Positions 21,764-35,780 of a stretch of DNA of 64,000 bases are shown here, one piece after another (position 1 is the stretch's first letter; every line of letters starts with the position of its first letter). This stretch comes from Karalla daura (lineage: Eukaryota > Chordata > Actinopteri > Chaetodontiformes > Leiognathidae), in assembly GCA_029224185.1 (NCBI GenBank), contig CM055198.1:18648419-18712418 (forward strand), read 5' to 3'. Position numbers and translations under genes: made by a program. The notes beneath the pieces are model-generated. The model saw only the letters and a program-made list of their open reading frames with translations, did not search any database and was not told the DNA's origin.

Positions 21764-24700
21764 ATGATGTTCCGAGACCAGGTTGGTATCCTCACAGATT
21801 GGTTCAAGGGCTGGAATGAGTGTGAACAGACGGTGGCACTGTTGTCCCTCCTGAAGAGGGTGTCCCGCACCCAAGCTCGCTTCCTACACATCTGCCTTGA
21901 ACACTGGCTGGCTGACTGTACAGAAATCCACATCCTTGAAGCTGAGGCTAATAATGCAGGTAGATGAGCATTTTCTACACAGACATGAAACACTTGGATT
22001 TTGACCCTCCTTTAATGAAAGAAGGTACACATTAAACCACCAATAATAATCATTGTGAAACTGTCTTTTGTCCTCAGCAATTGTCAGCCAGTGGAACCAG
22101 GAGCCAAAGGAGAAGGTTGTGTCCTTGCTGCTGTCCCATCTGCCTCTGCTGCAGCCGCGCAACAGCGAGGCCAAATGCGAGTACATGAATCTGCTACAGA
22201 AGGTGTTGAGTCACACCATCGAGAGCAGTCTGTTTGTGGAAGAAAGCAGACAGCTGCTGTCGTACGCGCTAATCCACCCTGCCACCACACTGGATGACCG
22301 CACCTCTCTGGCCACGTGGCTTAACCACCTGGAGGAGCATCTCTCTAGCGGCTATGCACCCCGCCCCCCGTCAAGCCCCTACCACCCGCGCCAGGGCTCG
22401 GATGAGTGGCCCAGCTCCGCCGAGGCGCTGGACCCCGGCCTCGCCTGGCACGACAAGTCCCCCTCATCCAGCACGTCTCCTGCAGGCCAGAACGGACACA
22501 TGCCCTTCCCAGGTGGGATGTCCTCGCCCATCAACAGCAATAACACAGGTAATTTTTGTCATTGAGAAAGATAATTTGCTGCTATACGTTTCCCCAATAT
22601 CATGCAACCTGTGGAAATTCACTTAAACCTTGGTTTTGTTGAATAATGACAGTCTGTACACAGCCAAAGATGCACATCCAAAATAGATTGCAAATGTGTA
22701 TTTGGTTGTGTTTGAATGGCATTGCTTTGATGATTGCGCCTCAAAATTTCAGAGGCAAGTGTGAGAGAGGGGATCGGTGTTGTGTGCTTTCAAAGGAGAG
22801 TTAGTGAAAAAACACATTGTTGAATGCTTTGTTGAATAGGGATAGTTCATCATATTCATCATATGACTGTCTGATGATGATGAATAATCACTGTCCAAAA
22901 ATATCATCATGTCCTCATTCATAGATATGAGTGTGATGTAATCTCAGTCAACAGTTTGATGGTATTGTAGTTTTGCATGGGATTCCTCTTCTGATTCTGT
23001 CTTAAACATGTAAGGCATATAAGTATACGTTGTATGCTTCCTACGGTCACGTGATCAGTCAGGAGAGAGGCAGGCAAGACAGCCAATCACAGTAAAGCCA
23101 CTGTAGGATCATGAAAAGAACTTTGCTGTAAAATAAACATTTCTGATGAATCCGGTGTCCCATAGGCTTGATATTAGCACCAGAGTACAATTATAGATAT
23201 GCCATTCAAGCATTCTTGGTCCCCTTTAAACCTGCCAGTACTCAACTGGTTGTAAAAAGAGGCAGATTGTTAATGTCTATAAGAGAAACATGCAACACTT
23301 TTTTCTTTTTATTGACCTAATGCTCTGTGTAGCGTATAGTGGTCAAGTTGTATTAACATATCCAAAAAGTGATGATGACACATCAGCGATGCTATGCAGT
23401 TGATATATTGGGGTGTATTATAGTGTTGGTTTCTCGTGCTTTTAATATTTCAGCATTTAATGAATGTAGCTAGATAGGAATAACCAGTACACTAGGCACC
23501 AGACAACATGAGTACATACTGAAGGTACTTGTGCCATACCACACTTAAATGTTTTTCATAGGCCTCCATGAAAATGTTTGTCTCTTTCATGCCTTTTCTG
23601 CTCTCTGTTGCCAGGCATGGGGGGCCAGATGCAGCCCAGCCCTCTGAAGAAGTCCATGTCCGTTATTCCTTCCAGTCCCCAGGCTTGTGGATCTGAGTGG
23701 GTCAGCCAGGATGATGCGGGGTGTCGGCAGAACTACATCTCAACAGATCATGCACCCCTCTCGCCCCAGAGCAGCGTGGCCTCCTCGGGCAGCGAGCAGA
23801 CCGAGGACCAGGGCTCCAGCCGCAACACGTTCCAGGAGGACGGCAGTGGCATGAAAGGTCAGAGTTCACCGCCCAACTTAGCCGAGGGCGATTTGGCTCC
23901 GGTAAAAAGCCGCGCACAGCCAACAGCTGTGGTGATATAAGGTGAAATGTAACTTTGCCTTCTTTTGTGCCTTGTGTTCATTTCAGATGTTCCCGCATGG
24001 TTGAAGAGTCTGCGCCTTCATAAATATGCATCACTTTTCTCCCAGATGACCTACGAGGAGATGATGATTCTCACAGAGCAGCACCTGGAGTCACAGGTTT
24101 TTAAGCCCCCCCCACTTACACACACAGATACACACACACTCCGCCAGGCCTTGATTATTCCACCCTCCTTATCAATTGTGAACATTACTGTCCTCAAACC
24201 TGATGATACATCAACTCTCAATGAGGCATGAAATTAAGCAATGCAGCCCACAGTTAATATCGGGGTAGTCACATATTCAAATGGTGCGATTTTTGCCTCT
24301 GCCCCCTTGGCTTTAATGAAACAAATGGTGATTAGGTTTGTTATTTAGTAACCATAATTTGCTCCGTGTTCATACCAGAAATGTTTCTTGTGACTTCTCA
24401 TTACTTTCTTGTTTTTTTTTTCCTTTTTAGAACGTCACTAAAGGAGCGCGGCATAAAATTGCCTTGAGCATCCAGAAACTGCGAGAGAGGCAGAGCGTGC
24501 TCAAGTCCTTGGAAAAGGTAATTCAAATGGGATGATCTCATGCAGAAAAAGGGAAACAGTGTTTTGTCTTGATGAATTTTCAGCCCTGCTGATCAAAAAA
24601 CACTCGAGTGTGTTCTCATTGATATGTGACACCTGATTCGGTTCCTCGGGGAAATCCCATCTCAGCCTGTTGACAGTGAGACGGAGGCGTGACTTGTTTG

Positions 24701-27700
24701 TATAGTTTCCGAGTGTCTGATGTCGTGTTTTCACTTTACAGGATATTTTGGAAGGGGGGAACCTTCGAAACGCCCTTCAGGAGCTGCAGCAGATCATCAT
24801 CACCCCCATCAAGGCTTACAGCCCGCCCAGTGCGGCACAGCAGACTGTCCCAGACTCCGCCCCCGCCCCGGACTCAGCCCCACCCTCCTCAGACGCTGCC
24901 AAAACAGGCGCAGACAAAGAGCCGGCCTCAGAGGGCTTCCAGACTCACAACCCACCTCCCTGTGATGGGGACTCCCCGGCCACACCCATCTCAGACGGCG
25001 ACATTGCTGGACAGTTCACCCGTGTCATGGGTAAAGGTGAGGGATGTCCCACAGGTGTGACCGACCGCACGCCTCAACTCTGCTTTCTTGTATGTATTAT
25101 TGTAGTTTCTGGTCATGTCAACAGATGGCCGAGGCCACTGGTTGGTCAGAGAGTTTTTATTGTCATTCCAGAGGATGAGACAGTGAAACAAAACTGGTGG
25201 CTGTGAGGTCCTGGTAGCATCCAATAAGTAGACATGTTGAATACAAAACAGTGCAAAAAAATAATAATAAGTAATAAGAATCTGCCAAGACAGAAGGCAA
25301 AGTCTCATAAGACGTAAAAAAATAAATGTGACGAATGATTTGCAAATTGTGCAATGAATAGAAAACTATTCTGCAAATGACTTATTAGATGCATGCAACT
25401 GTGTAATGTATGTGTTTATATAAGTGTATACGTTTGTAAAAGTAAGATAACAATCCCTGGCCTTGTGTCCTTGTTTCAGTGTGCACCCAGCTGCTGGTGT
25501 CAAGACCAGACGAGGAGAATATAAGTTGCTACCTTCAGCTCATTGAGAAGTGTCTAACACACGAGGTGAGTTCCAGGACCAGAACTGGATTTATTGCAAA
25601 ATAATTATACAGCTCAGTTCTTTACTGCCACGATACATAAGATACATAGTAGAAACAAGCACAGGACAGCATTTCAAATAAAAAATATTACCACTTAAAT
25701 ATTTAGCAAGGAAAAGGTGTTGACTGTAGAACCTCAGTTTTCTGGTTGTTTCCAAGAATAAGAATAAAATCTCTCCTTTTCCTTTACCAAGAAAAAAAAA
25801 ACACTCACAAATTCCGGAGGCGTCTGCTGAAACCCGGTAAACGCTCTTTGAAAATCTGATGCCTTTTTTCTCCTGCTGTCTCTCTTTCGATGTGTCAGGC
25901 TTTCTCAGAAACTCACAAGAAAAGGCTGGTCTCCTGGAAGCAGCAGGTCCTCAAACTGCTCCGCCTGTTCCCTCGGAAAGCTATGCTGGACATGCCTGTG
26001 TACCGACAGAAAGGGTGAGACTCTCCGAGCCCCTCTTTTTTTCCTTTTTCCTTTTTTCTTTTTTACCTTTGATCTCCCTCTTTAGCAGGCGAGATGTCAC
26101 ACCGGCTGAACGTCACAGTCTGCCCGCATTCATCCTCTCTGTCCAACTCTTTCTTTGATTCCATCACCCTTCCCTCTCCTGCTCTCTCTCTGTCTCCTCA
26201 TTAGAATAATACCTATACCATTTCACACCAAGGAGCTCTCACTGGTTTGTGAACGTGTGCCTGTTGTTCCTCTCTGCATGTCCAGCTGGACCTACGGGTC
26301 CAACTCCCTCCCCACAGCAGGCTCTGTGAGTGGAGGCGTAGCGCGGAGGGGCCAGAGGCAGTTCCAGATGACTCCTCGTGGGCTCCAGGCCGGCCGCATA
26401 GGTCTTCTGAGTCCCAGCGGGATTGGGGGAGCGTCTCCACGACACACACTCACTAGTCCTGCGCTGGCGAGCCAGGGGAGACAAGTCAGTATCCCAGGCA
26501 CTGGACAAACACTGTGTGGCGCGACTTGAATTTTTCGATGCAGTTCAGTCATTGTTTTATTTGTCGTATGAGGTGAAAAATGCTGAAATGCTTAAAAACC
26601 TCTCTTACTGTACAGTTTAAAGGGAACCAATGAAAAAATGCTTTATCAAACAACATGCATTCCTGAAAAGCAGCAGGTTTCATGGTTAGGTTTTGAGCAT
26701 CAAAATGCAAGTAAAAAAAACATGCAATGCAAATCATTCATTTCTATTCAATTCAATTTTATTTCAAGTACCATTTCATAGTGATGGTTTCTCAAGACAC
26801 ATGAAGAGACGGCCCAGCTAGAACGCAATAGGGCGCAACAAATCCCATGCATGAACAAACTGAAAGCAACAGTGGCAATAGAGGAAAAACTGCCCTAACA
26901 GTCAGAAACCTCTATCTAGAACCAAAAACAATCCTATAAATACACAAATGTCAGCGACACGTTCCTGGTTATTTGTCAGGGTTTGATTTCTCCTCTGCCT
27001 CTGGCTCAAACTCAAAAGGCTGCATGTGGACACGCTACGTAGCTGCACCGCTCCAGTTACCACTTAGCTCAGGAGAAAGTTGCCAAGGAACGTGGCAGGC
27101 AAGACAGCCAGTGAGCGTAAAGCCTGTGTGTGGTTGCCAGAAATGTATGAAAGGGTGCCAGATCTGGCAGACGACTGCCCTCTCTGAGCTGGTTCTGCCC
27201 AAGGTTTTCTGACCGTTAAAGGGAGTTTTGCTTTGATAATGCAAAGCACTTTGTGTTACCTTTTTACATGTGAAAAGATATACAGTCCGATTGATCGACT
27301 GAGATCCATTCCTCGTAAAAAAGGATCAGAGGCGTTTCTGATCAAACCAATGTTCCATAGCTTCTCCTCTAACACCAGAGGCCTAGAAACAATTCCTCGT
27401 TCAACTATTCTAGGTCCATTTTCATGAATTGTTTAGGATTTAGGCTTGCGTTTTTACAAATTTGCGTTTGTAAAGTTTTTCTTCTTCATATCACTGCATC
27501 TGAACTTTTTCATCCACTTGGTAGGAGTTGGAATCAAAATACCCTTTCATAAGCATTCATTTTGACCGGACAACAAGTTTTTTTTTCTAATGCGTCTGTT
27601 TTATCAGCTCACGCGAGACAGTTTGGGGCGTCGTGTTTCGATATGAATTTATTATCATTGCAGCTTGCATTGTGTCTGTTAGTTAATGACGTGGCTGAAA

Positions 27701-30700
27701 GATAAGCAAACAGCGTTGAGCTCCCAGGATGAGTGGCATTTGCATAATGAGAATCTGTGTGTTTTTTGTGTTTGTTTTTTTTTCCCCCCCTCTATAGAAC
27801 CTGTGGTTTGCCAACCCCGGGGGCAGCAACAGCATGCCAAGTCAGAGTCGCAGCTCGGTGCAGCGGACCCACTCACTCCCAGTCCACACGTCCCCGCAAA
27901 CCATGCTCATGTTCCAGCAGCAAGGTACTGCACCGGGGTCAAGACCCTGCTTCTCCTCATTAGCATGGCTGCACGCACTCTGATCCTGTCCGTGTTCACC
28001 CTCTGATTCGCTTCATTCTTGGCCAGTCTCATTTTTCTGCCTACATCTAGAAAAACAAAACTTAAAAAAAAAGCAGTGGACATGTGGTCAGATGCCAGAG
28101 CAGAGAAGTTGCGCTCCCTCTGTGCCAAGGACAAAGTAACAAGACGGCTCAGCAGCAGGAAACAATCTGTCGCCGTGTACAACATCCGTACATAACCTTT
28201 TCGGTTGCCTTGTCCACGAGCGACAGACTAGGCCATTAGAAATTCAGTCGTGACTTGTCATCATAGGAGTTGCTCCGTCTGAACAAATACAAGCCAAAAC
28301 ACATGTACGAATCGAGCAGTTTCACACCTCACGTGTCTATAGAAACAGGTGTTTGCTTGGGATTAGAAAACCAGAGCTTGATATACGCCATCAACTCTTT
28401 TCTATTTCATTTTAAAATGACCACGTTTTTGAAATTGCATCTTTAATGTCACCCCCACACCCAGAAGAAAGCTTGACGCGAGCGTAGAAAATGTTCCTGT
28501 GATTACGCTGAGCGGACGGTAATGTGGCGCTCGCTCAGGCCGCGCTGTGTGGGAGAAGATGGAAGCTGTCTCTGCCTCGCACAACTCCACCGCCCCCTGT
28601 TTTTCTTAGACTTGAGCGTCGTGAGTGTTTTTTGCTTTAAAGTGGACACGTGCAACAAGTGGAGAGAAGGGAAGTCGTGAAATGCAGAGAGACCCAAAGC
28701 CAGAAGTGTGTTGAGACATTTCCCCCGACCAGCTGGCCATCAAATACTACCAGTGGCTGTAATAGAACATTTGGACAACCCAAACAACTGTTCATTGACA
28801 TTAAAAAGCAAATTAGATAAGTGCTTTATTTAGCCCAAAGGGAAAGCAAATGATCATTTTTGTAGTCTGTTAATCCGTTGGTTCCTTTCTCTATGAATCA
28901 GTTAGTTGTTTGGTTTATAAAATCATGCAAATCTGTGAGAATTACTGTCTTTCACACAAGGTCATGGTCAAGTCTAGAAATGCCTTTTTTGTTGTCATCA
29001 CAATGGCAATCAGTTTTCTGTCTGAGGAGAATTTTGATTGAACTTTCTAAAGAGCTTAACTTTATTAATCAATGAATAAAATAGTGACCAATTATTTCAT
29101 TAGTCATTAAATGATTTCATTATTGCCCTACACACACTAAATGTGTAATTAAGGAGTCTCAACAGAAACCCTAAACAGTAATAAAGTTATATAAAGTATA
29201 ATGAGCAAAATAATAAGAAGTAACAATGATTAATGAGTAATGACAAAAATAATAGTTGAGACTGGATAAATGGGAATTATAATCTAGTACACCCAAAACA
29301 AAGAGTTGAAGGAGTTGTGAGATCACTAGCATTTCCTCTCAGCTCTGTTCAATCCCTCAATAAAGAGACTCGAGCAGCGTTTCACAGTGAGGATGCTTCT
29401 GGGTGCTCCCAGTGATCCAGTTAACACTGTCCCGGGTAGAAGATCAACACGGTCATCGCTGGTCTGCCTTCTCTTAAAGCGCGCTCACAGGATTACTGTT
29501 CCTGCTGATTTCACCCACTTGAGTTTACGGCCCCTCGCTCTGTACAATGAAAGAGGGATAAGAAGGACAATAAAGATGAAACAAACAAACAAACAAACAT
29601 CAAGCAAAACTGCTTCCTGCTGTGGCTCAAGCATTCCTAGTGCAATGTGTCAAAGAGTGCAGTATAGGATGAAAAGTTTCACATGGACTGGTTCTACTTG
29701 AGCGTTTTTCTAGTGTTAATGACCACCCAAAGCACATTTGCTTTCTGCTCAACCAGCAGCTTTAGCTATTCACGCTTTGATCAGGGGCAGATCGGGGTTC
29801 TGTATCATACATAAACGCCCATATACCATGCCATAATTAATCCTGTTTAACACAAGAAATATGTTTTATTCAAACAATTGCAATTAACATTTCAAACACA
29901 TAAGATGTGGTCTACAAAAAAAAGCATAAACCTGAGCTGATTAACTGACCTGTAATGTCAACCCATTTAATCCTTTTGGACATCACAATTGCTAAAAAAA
30001 AAACCTGGACCGATGGTGATAAAAACCGTAATCATCTTGTGAAATGTGACGGTTTTTACTCATTATTTTGCAGAATGCCAAGTTCCAGGTGCCGACCTGG
30101 AGATCAACCCCACGCTGGAGTCACTGTGCCTCAGTATGACGGAGCATGCCTTAGGGGGTGAGTGTCCTCAGCAGCCCGGCTCTAAATTAGGCCAGTAGCT
30201 GGCGAACATCGCCCAGCCACCAACCAACCAACACAACAACAACAACACCTTATTATTCATTGTCAGCTCCTAAACCGTTTGTTTACATCTGGGAGAGAAT
30301 GGATGCCTCGTTCGCACACCATCTCTCTGCTGTCGGTCTACTTACGTGGTTCAGTTTTCATTAGTTATATTTACCTGTTAATATTTAATACTGTCTAAAT
30401 TATACAGTAACATCAATCAGTCACTTTTTGTCTCCTCTTGCACAGAGAAATCCATCTGTGCTGCACACAATGTCTACATCATGACTCTCGGGTTCAAAGC
30501 GTAGCAGCTGTGTTATTTCCCCTGCATGATCAGTTTCATGAGTTTGGTGAAATTCAGGGTGAAAGGACATGGATTTATCATTATTCCACAGGAACAGATA
30601 CGGTTCCTGTATCTGTGTGTTCTGGACACTCTTCTCTATGTACATGGCCGTTGCAAATGAACATTGGAGAAAGTTGTTCCGTACCAATGTAGAAGTTGAA

Positions 30701-30976
30701 GCGCACAGAATCTGGAAACACATCTGCGATGTGCTAAGTTTAATGGCTGCCATACCATAAAAATAGATGGAAGGCCCGCAGTGAATGCCTGAAATACTGA
30801 CACATTCAATAAAAGGCGCCAGTAACTTTTTCTGCCCTCCGGAAAAGGTTGAAGGGGAGTAGAACTCTCCCAGATCCAGGATGAAATGTGAACGTTGTGA
30901 TGTGTTTTATGTCTTGCCACATATTCACTTCCACTCTCTCCCCTCAGACGGAACAGACCGGACATCGACAATATGA
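21764..30976 (+). CDS. samd4b: SAM domain-containing protein 4B (Smaug2)
   Basis: Smaug-family cytoplasmic RNA-binding repressor; the SAM domain binds hairpin (Smaug recognition) elements and recruits deadenylation and translational repression factors. Twelve coding exons: 21764-21959, 22078-22548, 23615-23857, 23987-24096, 24431-24517, 24742-25036, 25480-25565, 25899-26014, 26286-26484, 27798-27924, 30074-30157, 30948-30976; 680 aa (human SAMD4B 694). N-terminus MMFRDQVGILTDWFKGWNEC is diagnostic. SAM domain at about residues 304-368 (PAWLKSLRLHKYASLFSQM, GARHKIALSIQKLRERQS); PHAT-like helical region after it ([35 protein letters not shown]); C-terminus [20 protein letters not shown], RTSTI. 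Start chosen at the first of two adjacent ATGs. Linkage to gmfg and paf1 supports 4B rather than 4A. Introns after 22548, 26484 and 27924 hold repeats; no frame breaks. Confidence 0.96.
23064..23100. repeat. Short repeat shared with 27089-27124
   Basis: GGCAGGCAAGACAGCCA followed by a similar AGTAAAGCC occurs here and, in the same orientation, at 27094-27124 within another samd4b intron. Probably the same decayed element. Confidence 0.5.
25145..25420. mobile_element. Degenerate teleost interspersed repeat (TTTTTATTGTCATTCC type)
   Basis: A TTTTTATTGTCATTCCAGAG start, a GTGAAACAAAA segment, a tail with AAATAATAATAAGTAATAAG, and ATTTGCAAATTGTGCAATGA match the layout of a frequent fish repeat whose copies begin TTTATTGTCATT. 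It occupies the samd4b intron after 25036. Confidence 0.5.
26745..26945. mobile_element. Degenerate repeat (TTCAATTCAATTTTATTT type)
   Basis: ATTCAATTCAATTTTATTTC, a GGAAAAACTGCCCTAACAGT segment and AGAAACCTCTATCTAGAACC follow the order of a very abundant fish repeat. A related segment in opposite orientation (GAGCTGGTTCTGCCCAAGGT, then TTAAAGGGAGTTTTGC) lies at 27187-27232, so the intron holds two pieces of one family facing each other. Confidence 0.6.
26985..27060 (-). mobile_element. Degenerate transposon ORF fragment (QPFEFEPEAEEKS)
   Basis: On the minus strand, HMQPFEFEPEAEEKSNP can be read between the two facing repeat pieces. It parallels HIQPYMFEPG at 60.2 kb (-) and FEAEPEEES at 10.5 kb (+). 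Confidence 0.45.
27187..27247. mobile_element. Opposite-orientation piece of the TTCAATTCAATTTTATTT repeat
   Basis: CTGAGCTGGTTCTGCCCAAG, TTTTCTGACCGTTAAAGGGA and CAAAGCACTTTGTG are hallmarks of the other end of the same fish repeat family, inverted relative to 26745-26945. Confidence 0.55.
27925..30073 (+). other. samd4b: Large samd4b intron 10
   Basis: AT-rich intron of 2.1 kb with a CAAA tetranucleotide repeat (29579-29599). I see no exon. ORFs here lack splice signals or recognisable motifs. Confidence 0.7.
29579..29599. repeat. (AAAC)n simple repeat
   Basis: Five tandem AAAC units. Confidence 0.9.
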
Positions 30977-33880
30977 ACAGAAGAAAGGAAAAATACACTT
31001 CAGCCGAGGCCTGTTAAGTTCCTCATCACCCAGCACAAAGATATACGTATGCTTATGAAAACCAGGCAAAGCAGTCACTACAAAATGACAAAAAAAAACT
31101 GTGTATATGTTCTCTAATATTTTTGTACTTTATTATATACAACTAAGTTTATTAAAAATGAAATACAGATGATTATTATATTGCAGGACAGAGGAAAAAA
31201 AAATAGAGCAAACTGCCCCATGTCACCTGCAGGACTGTGACATGATGCGCAGAGGCTCAGTTTGCTGTGGTCTGAGAGAGAAACGGTAGATTGGTGCTGT
31301 CTTTAAGTTACTCTTCCTCTCCTCCTCTTCCTCCTCCAGCCTTGGAGCAAGGCTTCCTTCCAAAACACACAGACAGCCACAGCCCCCGCCCCAAGTAGTG
31401 CGTAGATCCCTGTAATCCCCAGTCAGAAGTGAAGGCACTTTTCTTTAGCTATCTCTGATACTGACCACTTAGAAAGCATTGACCGAGGATCCACTTGTAG
31501 ACAGGTGTTGATATTCAGATACCTTTACGCTTCCCAGCCTCCCCTAATTTGTTTGATAACCAGTACTAGTGAGGGCTTGCGTCTGTTGAAACACCTCGCC
31601 TGTGTTCTTTGCATCCTCTCAGTGCTTCTTGTGGTAAAGGCTGAACAAGAGGAGCAAAAGGACTGAAGGAAAGTGTGTCATTCAACTCCAGGCGCATGTT
31701 TTGTGTTCTTCCTCCCCTCTCCCTGCCCCGAAAAATATACTCAAAGTAAAAGTGACTGTCCTCCTCTAAACGTCTACAAAGCCAAAGAGAAGGGTTGTGC
31801 GATTGTTCGTTATGAGAAGGATATTTGTAGTGAAATGCAACGGAATGGTATAACGTTTTTTTTATTTTAAAAAGAACAGCAGTTTGAAGAATTTATGCCA
31901 GCTGCAATTTGTCTCTGTTATTTTATGCCCTACTACATAAATGATGATGAATCTCATTTTGTGCCGAGGAATCCCCAGAGGGGTGAATAAGGGCTGGTGA
32001 GGTTTGTAACTGTGCGAGAGCTGATTTGATGTTGAATTGATAAAAGTGAGGAGGGTGGAGTGTTTTCAATTTACACTCTGATGCCGGGTGAGAAAACTAA
32101 ATGAAATCCATCTCAACCCTCTGGCCTCCGTGTGATTGGCTCTGGAAAACGCAGCATGATCTTGTAATAAAGTCTCGGGAAGGCAGCGCCTCGCTCTCGC
32201 AGTGCCCTCTTCCTTAAGCGGCCAATGTGACGATTTGATGAATCATACTTTTCAAGGTGCTTGACGATGTCCATATTTTCTGTTTGTGTCTCCGTGTGTT
32301 TCAGTCTCCGAACCCTAACATTATCATGTGGTTATCAGTGTTGATTCAAAAAAAAAAAACAAAACTGTCTTATACAGCCTCTGTCTTTGAATGTGGCAGA
32401 GCGGAGGTGCATGTATGTGTAATATGGTCTTAACTTTTGGATCACTGTTGGTTGCATCATAAGGCAGGGATAACATTCACATTTTATTTCAGCAGAGCCA
32501 TAGGAGGTCTGTCTAGTAAAGATGGTTATTTACAAATATCTTTTTCCAGTTGTATTTTTTACTCTCCCTTGATATTGATAACTTATGCTTATTTTCTATA
32601 ATCGCATGTTTTGCCACACTAATTCAGCACTGTTGTAGATAGCGAGGACATGATGGTTGATGGTGCCCAGAGTCACCAACAACTAGAGGAGCAGAAATCT
32701 TGCAACTAATGTTGTGTGTTTATATCGCCTAAATGTCACTGTTTACATCTCTCTGGGATAACGCCCGATTTCTGTTCTGTGATGTCATGAATACTCCATT
32801 GTCTCAATATGTAACACATAAAAGAACTGACGCCTTCTCGCACATGAGCTGGCTGGGTAGAGCCTGAAAGCAAAAAAAGCCTTCTACCCCTCTAATCCAT
32901 GGACTCCCTAGGAGTAGAATTTTTTTTGTTTGTTTGTTTTCCAAGTGAGGCATGTTCACGCCTGCTTTTCTAGTCATGCAGTGACAGAGTGAATAGCTTT
33001 CCTGGCCTTGTGATTGAACTGTTAGCTGTCATGTCCTGATAAACTGTTCATGTGGTGCCTGAAATGCACAGCTCCAGCATCCTCAATATGTTGATTTAAT
33101 GATCTTGAGTAGTATTCTAGTCGTGGATTTCTTCAGAGCAGGCTCTTGGATAGATCTGACTTACTTAAAAGAAAAAAACAAAAAAAGAAGCATCAGACTC
33201 ATGCCCGCAAAGGACTTCCTGTGAATTAACAACAAATTTGAGACCTGGCTATCTTTATTTTTTAACTATACTGTATATCAAATGTGTTATGTTACAAATG
33301 GCTCAGATTATCCTTTTCATGGCCTCTGTAGCTTTTTTTTTTCTTTTTGGACGGCCCAGGTGTTACTGCAGTTAGGTACAAAACAAAGTGTCCGTGCATG
33401 GTGGGGATGCAGCAGGGGATGACAATGCTTATCTGAGCCTACAAAATGATGTGATTCATTATGAGTAAACTGAACACTAATAACAGGCCAAGGAATATGT
33501 TTACTCCATGTTTACATTCCAGTGATGCATGAAATGAGATGGGGAAATGCACTTCAGCATCAACTAGGAGGTACCAGAGCATGTGTCAAAGGGAGACTTG
33601 CTTCTTCCGAGTGGTCCCAGGATCATGTCAAATGTCCCCCCTGCCAGGCTTAATTACTGAATCAATGCAGCCACTTGCAGGCTGTGTTGCATATATTTGT
33701 CTTGCACAATTTATATTTAATTCAGACGATCCCCACCCCGACATTTTCTAATACTTTCTGAAACCATTTTGCATCCCATGCTTAACTTTTTTACTCTCAC
33801 TCGTGTGTGTGTGAATGGTCTGAAATGCAACATCCCTCGGATCGTTGACAGTCCAAATAAAAAGGTTCAGTTCTTTTGCA
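30977..33880 (+). other. samd4b: samd4b 3'UTR
   Basis: About 2.9 kb of non-coding sequence from the stop to the AATAAA at 33856-33861, which is followed by a GT/T-rich stretch. Contains poly(T) and poly(A) runs (31857-31867, 32347-32359, 33332-33341). No supported ORF. Confidence 0.6.
33856..33861 (+). terminator. samd4b: samd4b distal poly(A) signal
   Basis: AATAAA with downstream TTGTGTGTTCTTTTTATCTT, the last hexamer before the next promoter. Confidence 0.6.
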
Positions 33881-33994
33881 ACTTCACTTGTGTGTTCTTT
33901 TTATCTTGTCTCCTCTTTTAACAACCGAGAACCTCACTTTATTGTGTATTGATAAAGAAAACAAACCTAGAAAATACCTAAAAATAAAATGTTT

Positions 33995-34138
33995 CCGCAT
34001 TGTACTTTTCACTTCCGGTTTGCGGCAGTTCATTCGCCTAGCTAACACGAGCTAGTTCCCTTTTTTTGTTCCCATCATTAGTTTATCGAACACGAAACGG
34101 GAGCTTTTTCGACTGGAAACTTCACAGCAACTGTGGAG
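33995..34138 (+). promoter_or_regulatory. socs9: SOCS gene promoter and noncoding exon 1
   Basis: An ETS-type ACTTCCGG (34011-34018) is followed by GCTAGC-type sequence (34036-34056). A noncoding exon ends at 34138 with donor GAG|GTACGTGC. The next exon starts at 35766 after TTTTACAG. The intervening 1.6-kb intron starts with another GCTA-rich patch (34232-34305) and otherwise shows nothing. Confidence 0.6.
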
Positions 34139-35780
34139 GTACGTGCGCATTTCCTGCTACGATTTGGAAACATAAATAGAAGTTGACATAAACACAAATT
34201 ATCCGGTCTTTCAAGAGGAGAAGAGGGCTGAAGTTAGCTCGTAGCTAGCTGCCAGGCTAACCATAAACAGCTGCCTGCTAACGACTTTAGCACGCCGGCT
34301 AACCTAAATGTTATCACTTTGTGAGTACCGTCATGAAGGGATTATCAAACCGGCCATTTAGCTAAATAACGAGACACTTTGTCAATTACTCGCTTGTATT
34401 ATTTTATGTGACATTGTCAAAAAGTTCGGATCATCCACTTTTTCTCGTTGGTAGTTGACGTGATTTCAAAGAGCCACATCCCAGATCTCTGTATGTGTTT
34501 GTTTTGTAAAAGAGGAATAAAAAAAATTGTGCACAGTATTGGATCGTAAGTTGATAAAGTATGTGGATTATAGTAGGACTTCCGCTACATATCGCAGCAA
34601 TTGTCAACATCTCTGTAAGATAATATATATTTATATTATATTTTCTTTGTGGCACTCTAAATACCTCAGCGTACCGTTTCGGAGTTGATCGTACAGCTAC
34701 GCCACACATAAAAATTGATTGTCTCTTACGATAGTAAGGCATCTATTGTGCTACTTTAGGTTATTGTTCACCGGAGAGGATGTTCAGAGTTAAACGAATT
34801 AGACATTTAATTCCCTATTTGCCTACTTTTACTCATTTGACGCGCGTGTGTGTGTAGCACAGACGGAAAATAGGTTGAACATATCTTTTCTATTTTATTG
34901 CAAGGAGTAATTGTCTGTGTTGGAAAAGCTAATGCAATAGATATGGAACTTGGGCCTGTACTCTTGGCCCTGTTTACAGCCATTGAATTGAGATTAAATC
35001 ATAATCTTGATGAGCAGGGTGGAAAGAGGAGCTTAGTCATGTCTCAGCAAAGTGGCTTTCTGTTTGATTTAACATCAATAACAACATCTTAAAACCAAGT
35101 TGAATTGACTCCGTCTGAACTGATATGTTGGTTCACGCTGCAGAGAAACACAATGAGTGAAATAAGTCTAAAGTAAAGGAAATCAATTTGTCAGTTCAAA
35201 GAAGTGTCTGGCCATTAATTGTTTTCAGTCATACTTCAGCACATAAGACTTCACCTAAACTAAAGAATGACTCTGACATAAAGTGGCAGACTGGGAAACA
35301 AACCCAAGACCCTTCTGCCTCTTCACCCTTTAATTCCTTAAATTAGAAATTATCATATTCATGAAACCCATAGGTGCTGTACACACATCTAGACATTGGA
35401 AACACCTCTCAGCACAACCAGCTAGTTTAACTGCAATAAGAAATGGATATTAACAAGCTTTCTAATTGAAACATCTCCACCTGAATTGATGCCAGTCTGC
35501 TAATAAGCAGAAAACAACATTCCTTGATGTCTGAACTGCCTCAAGGTCATTGCATCAAGTTTTTGTGTGTTTACACCCAAAGACTTTTTTATGATAATAA
35601 TGAGAATCATCATCAAATGTATCTCAAATATCACCAAAGTTACTTTGGTAGGACCTTGATAGGTCCTGAATCTGAAATTTACCATAGTTTTTGTTCTGTG
35701 TTCAATCAATGTGGTGTCCACACTAGCAATATTTGGTTTTAAAGCAAATTGTCTTTGTTTTACAGGTTGTTACGCCACTG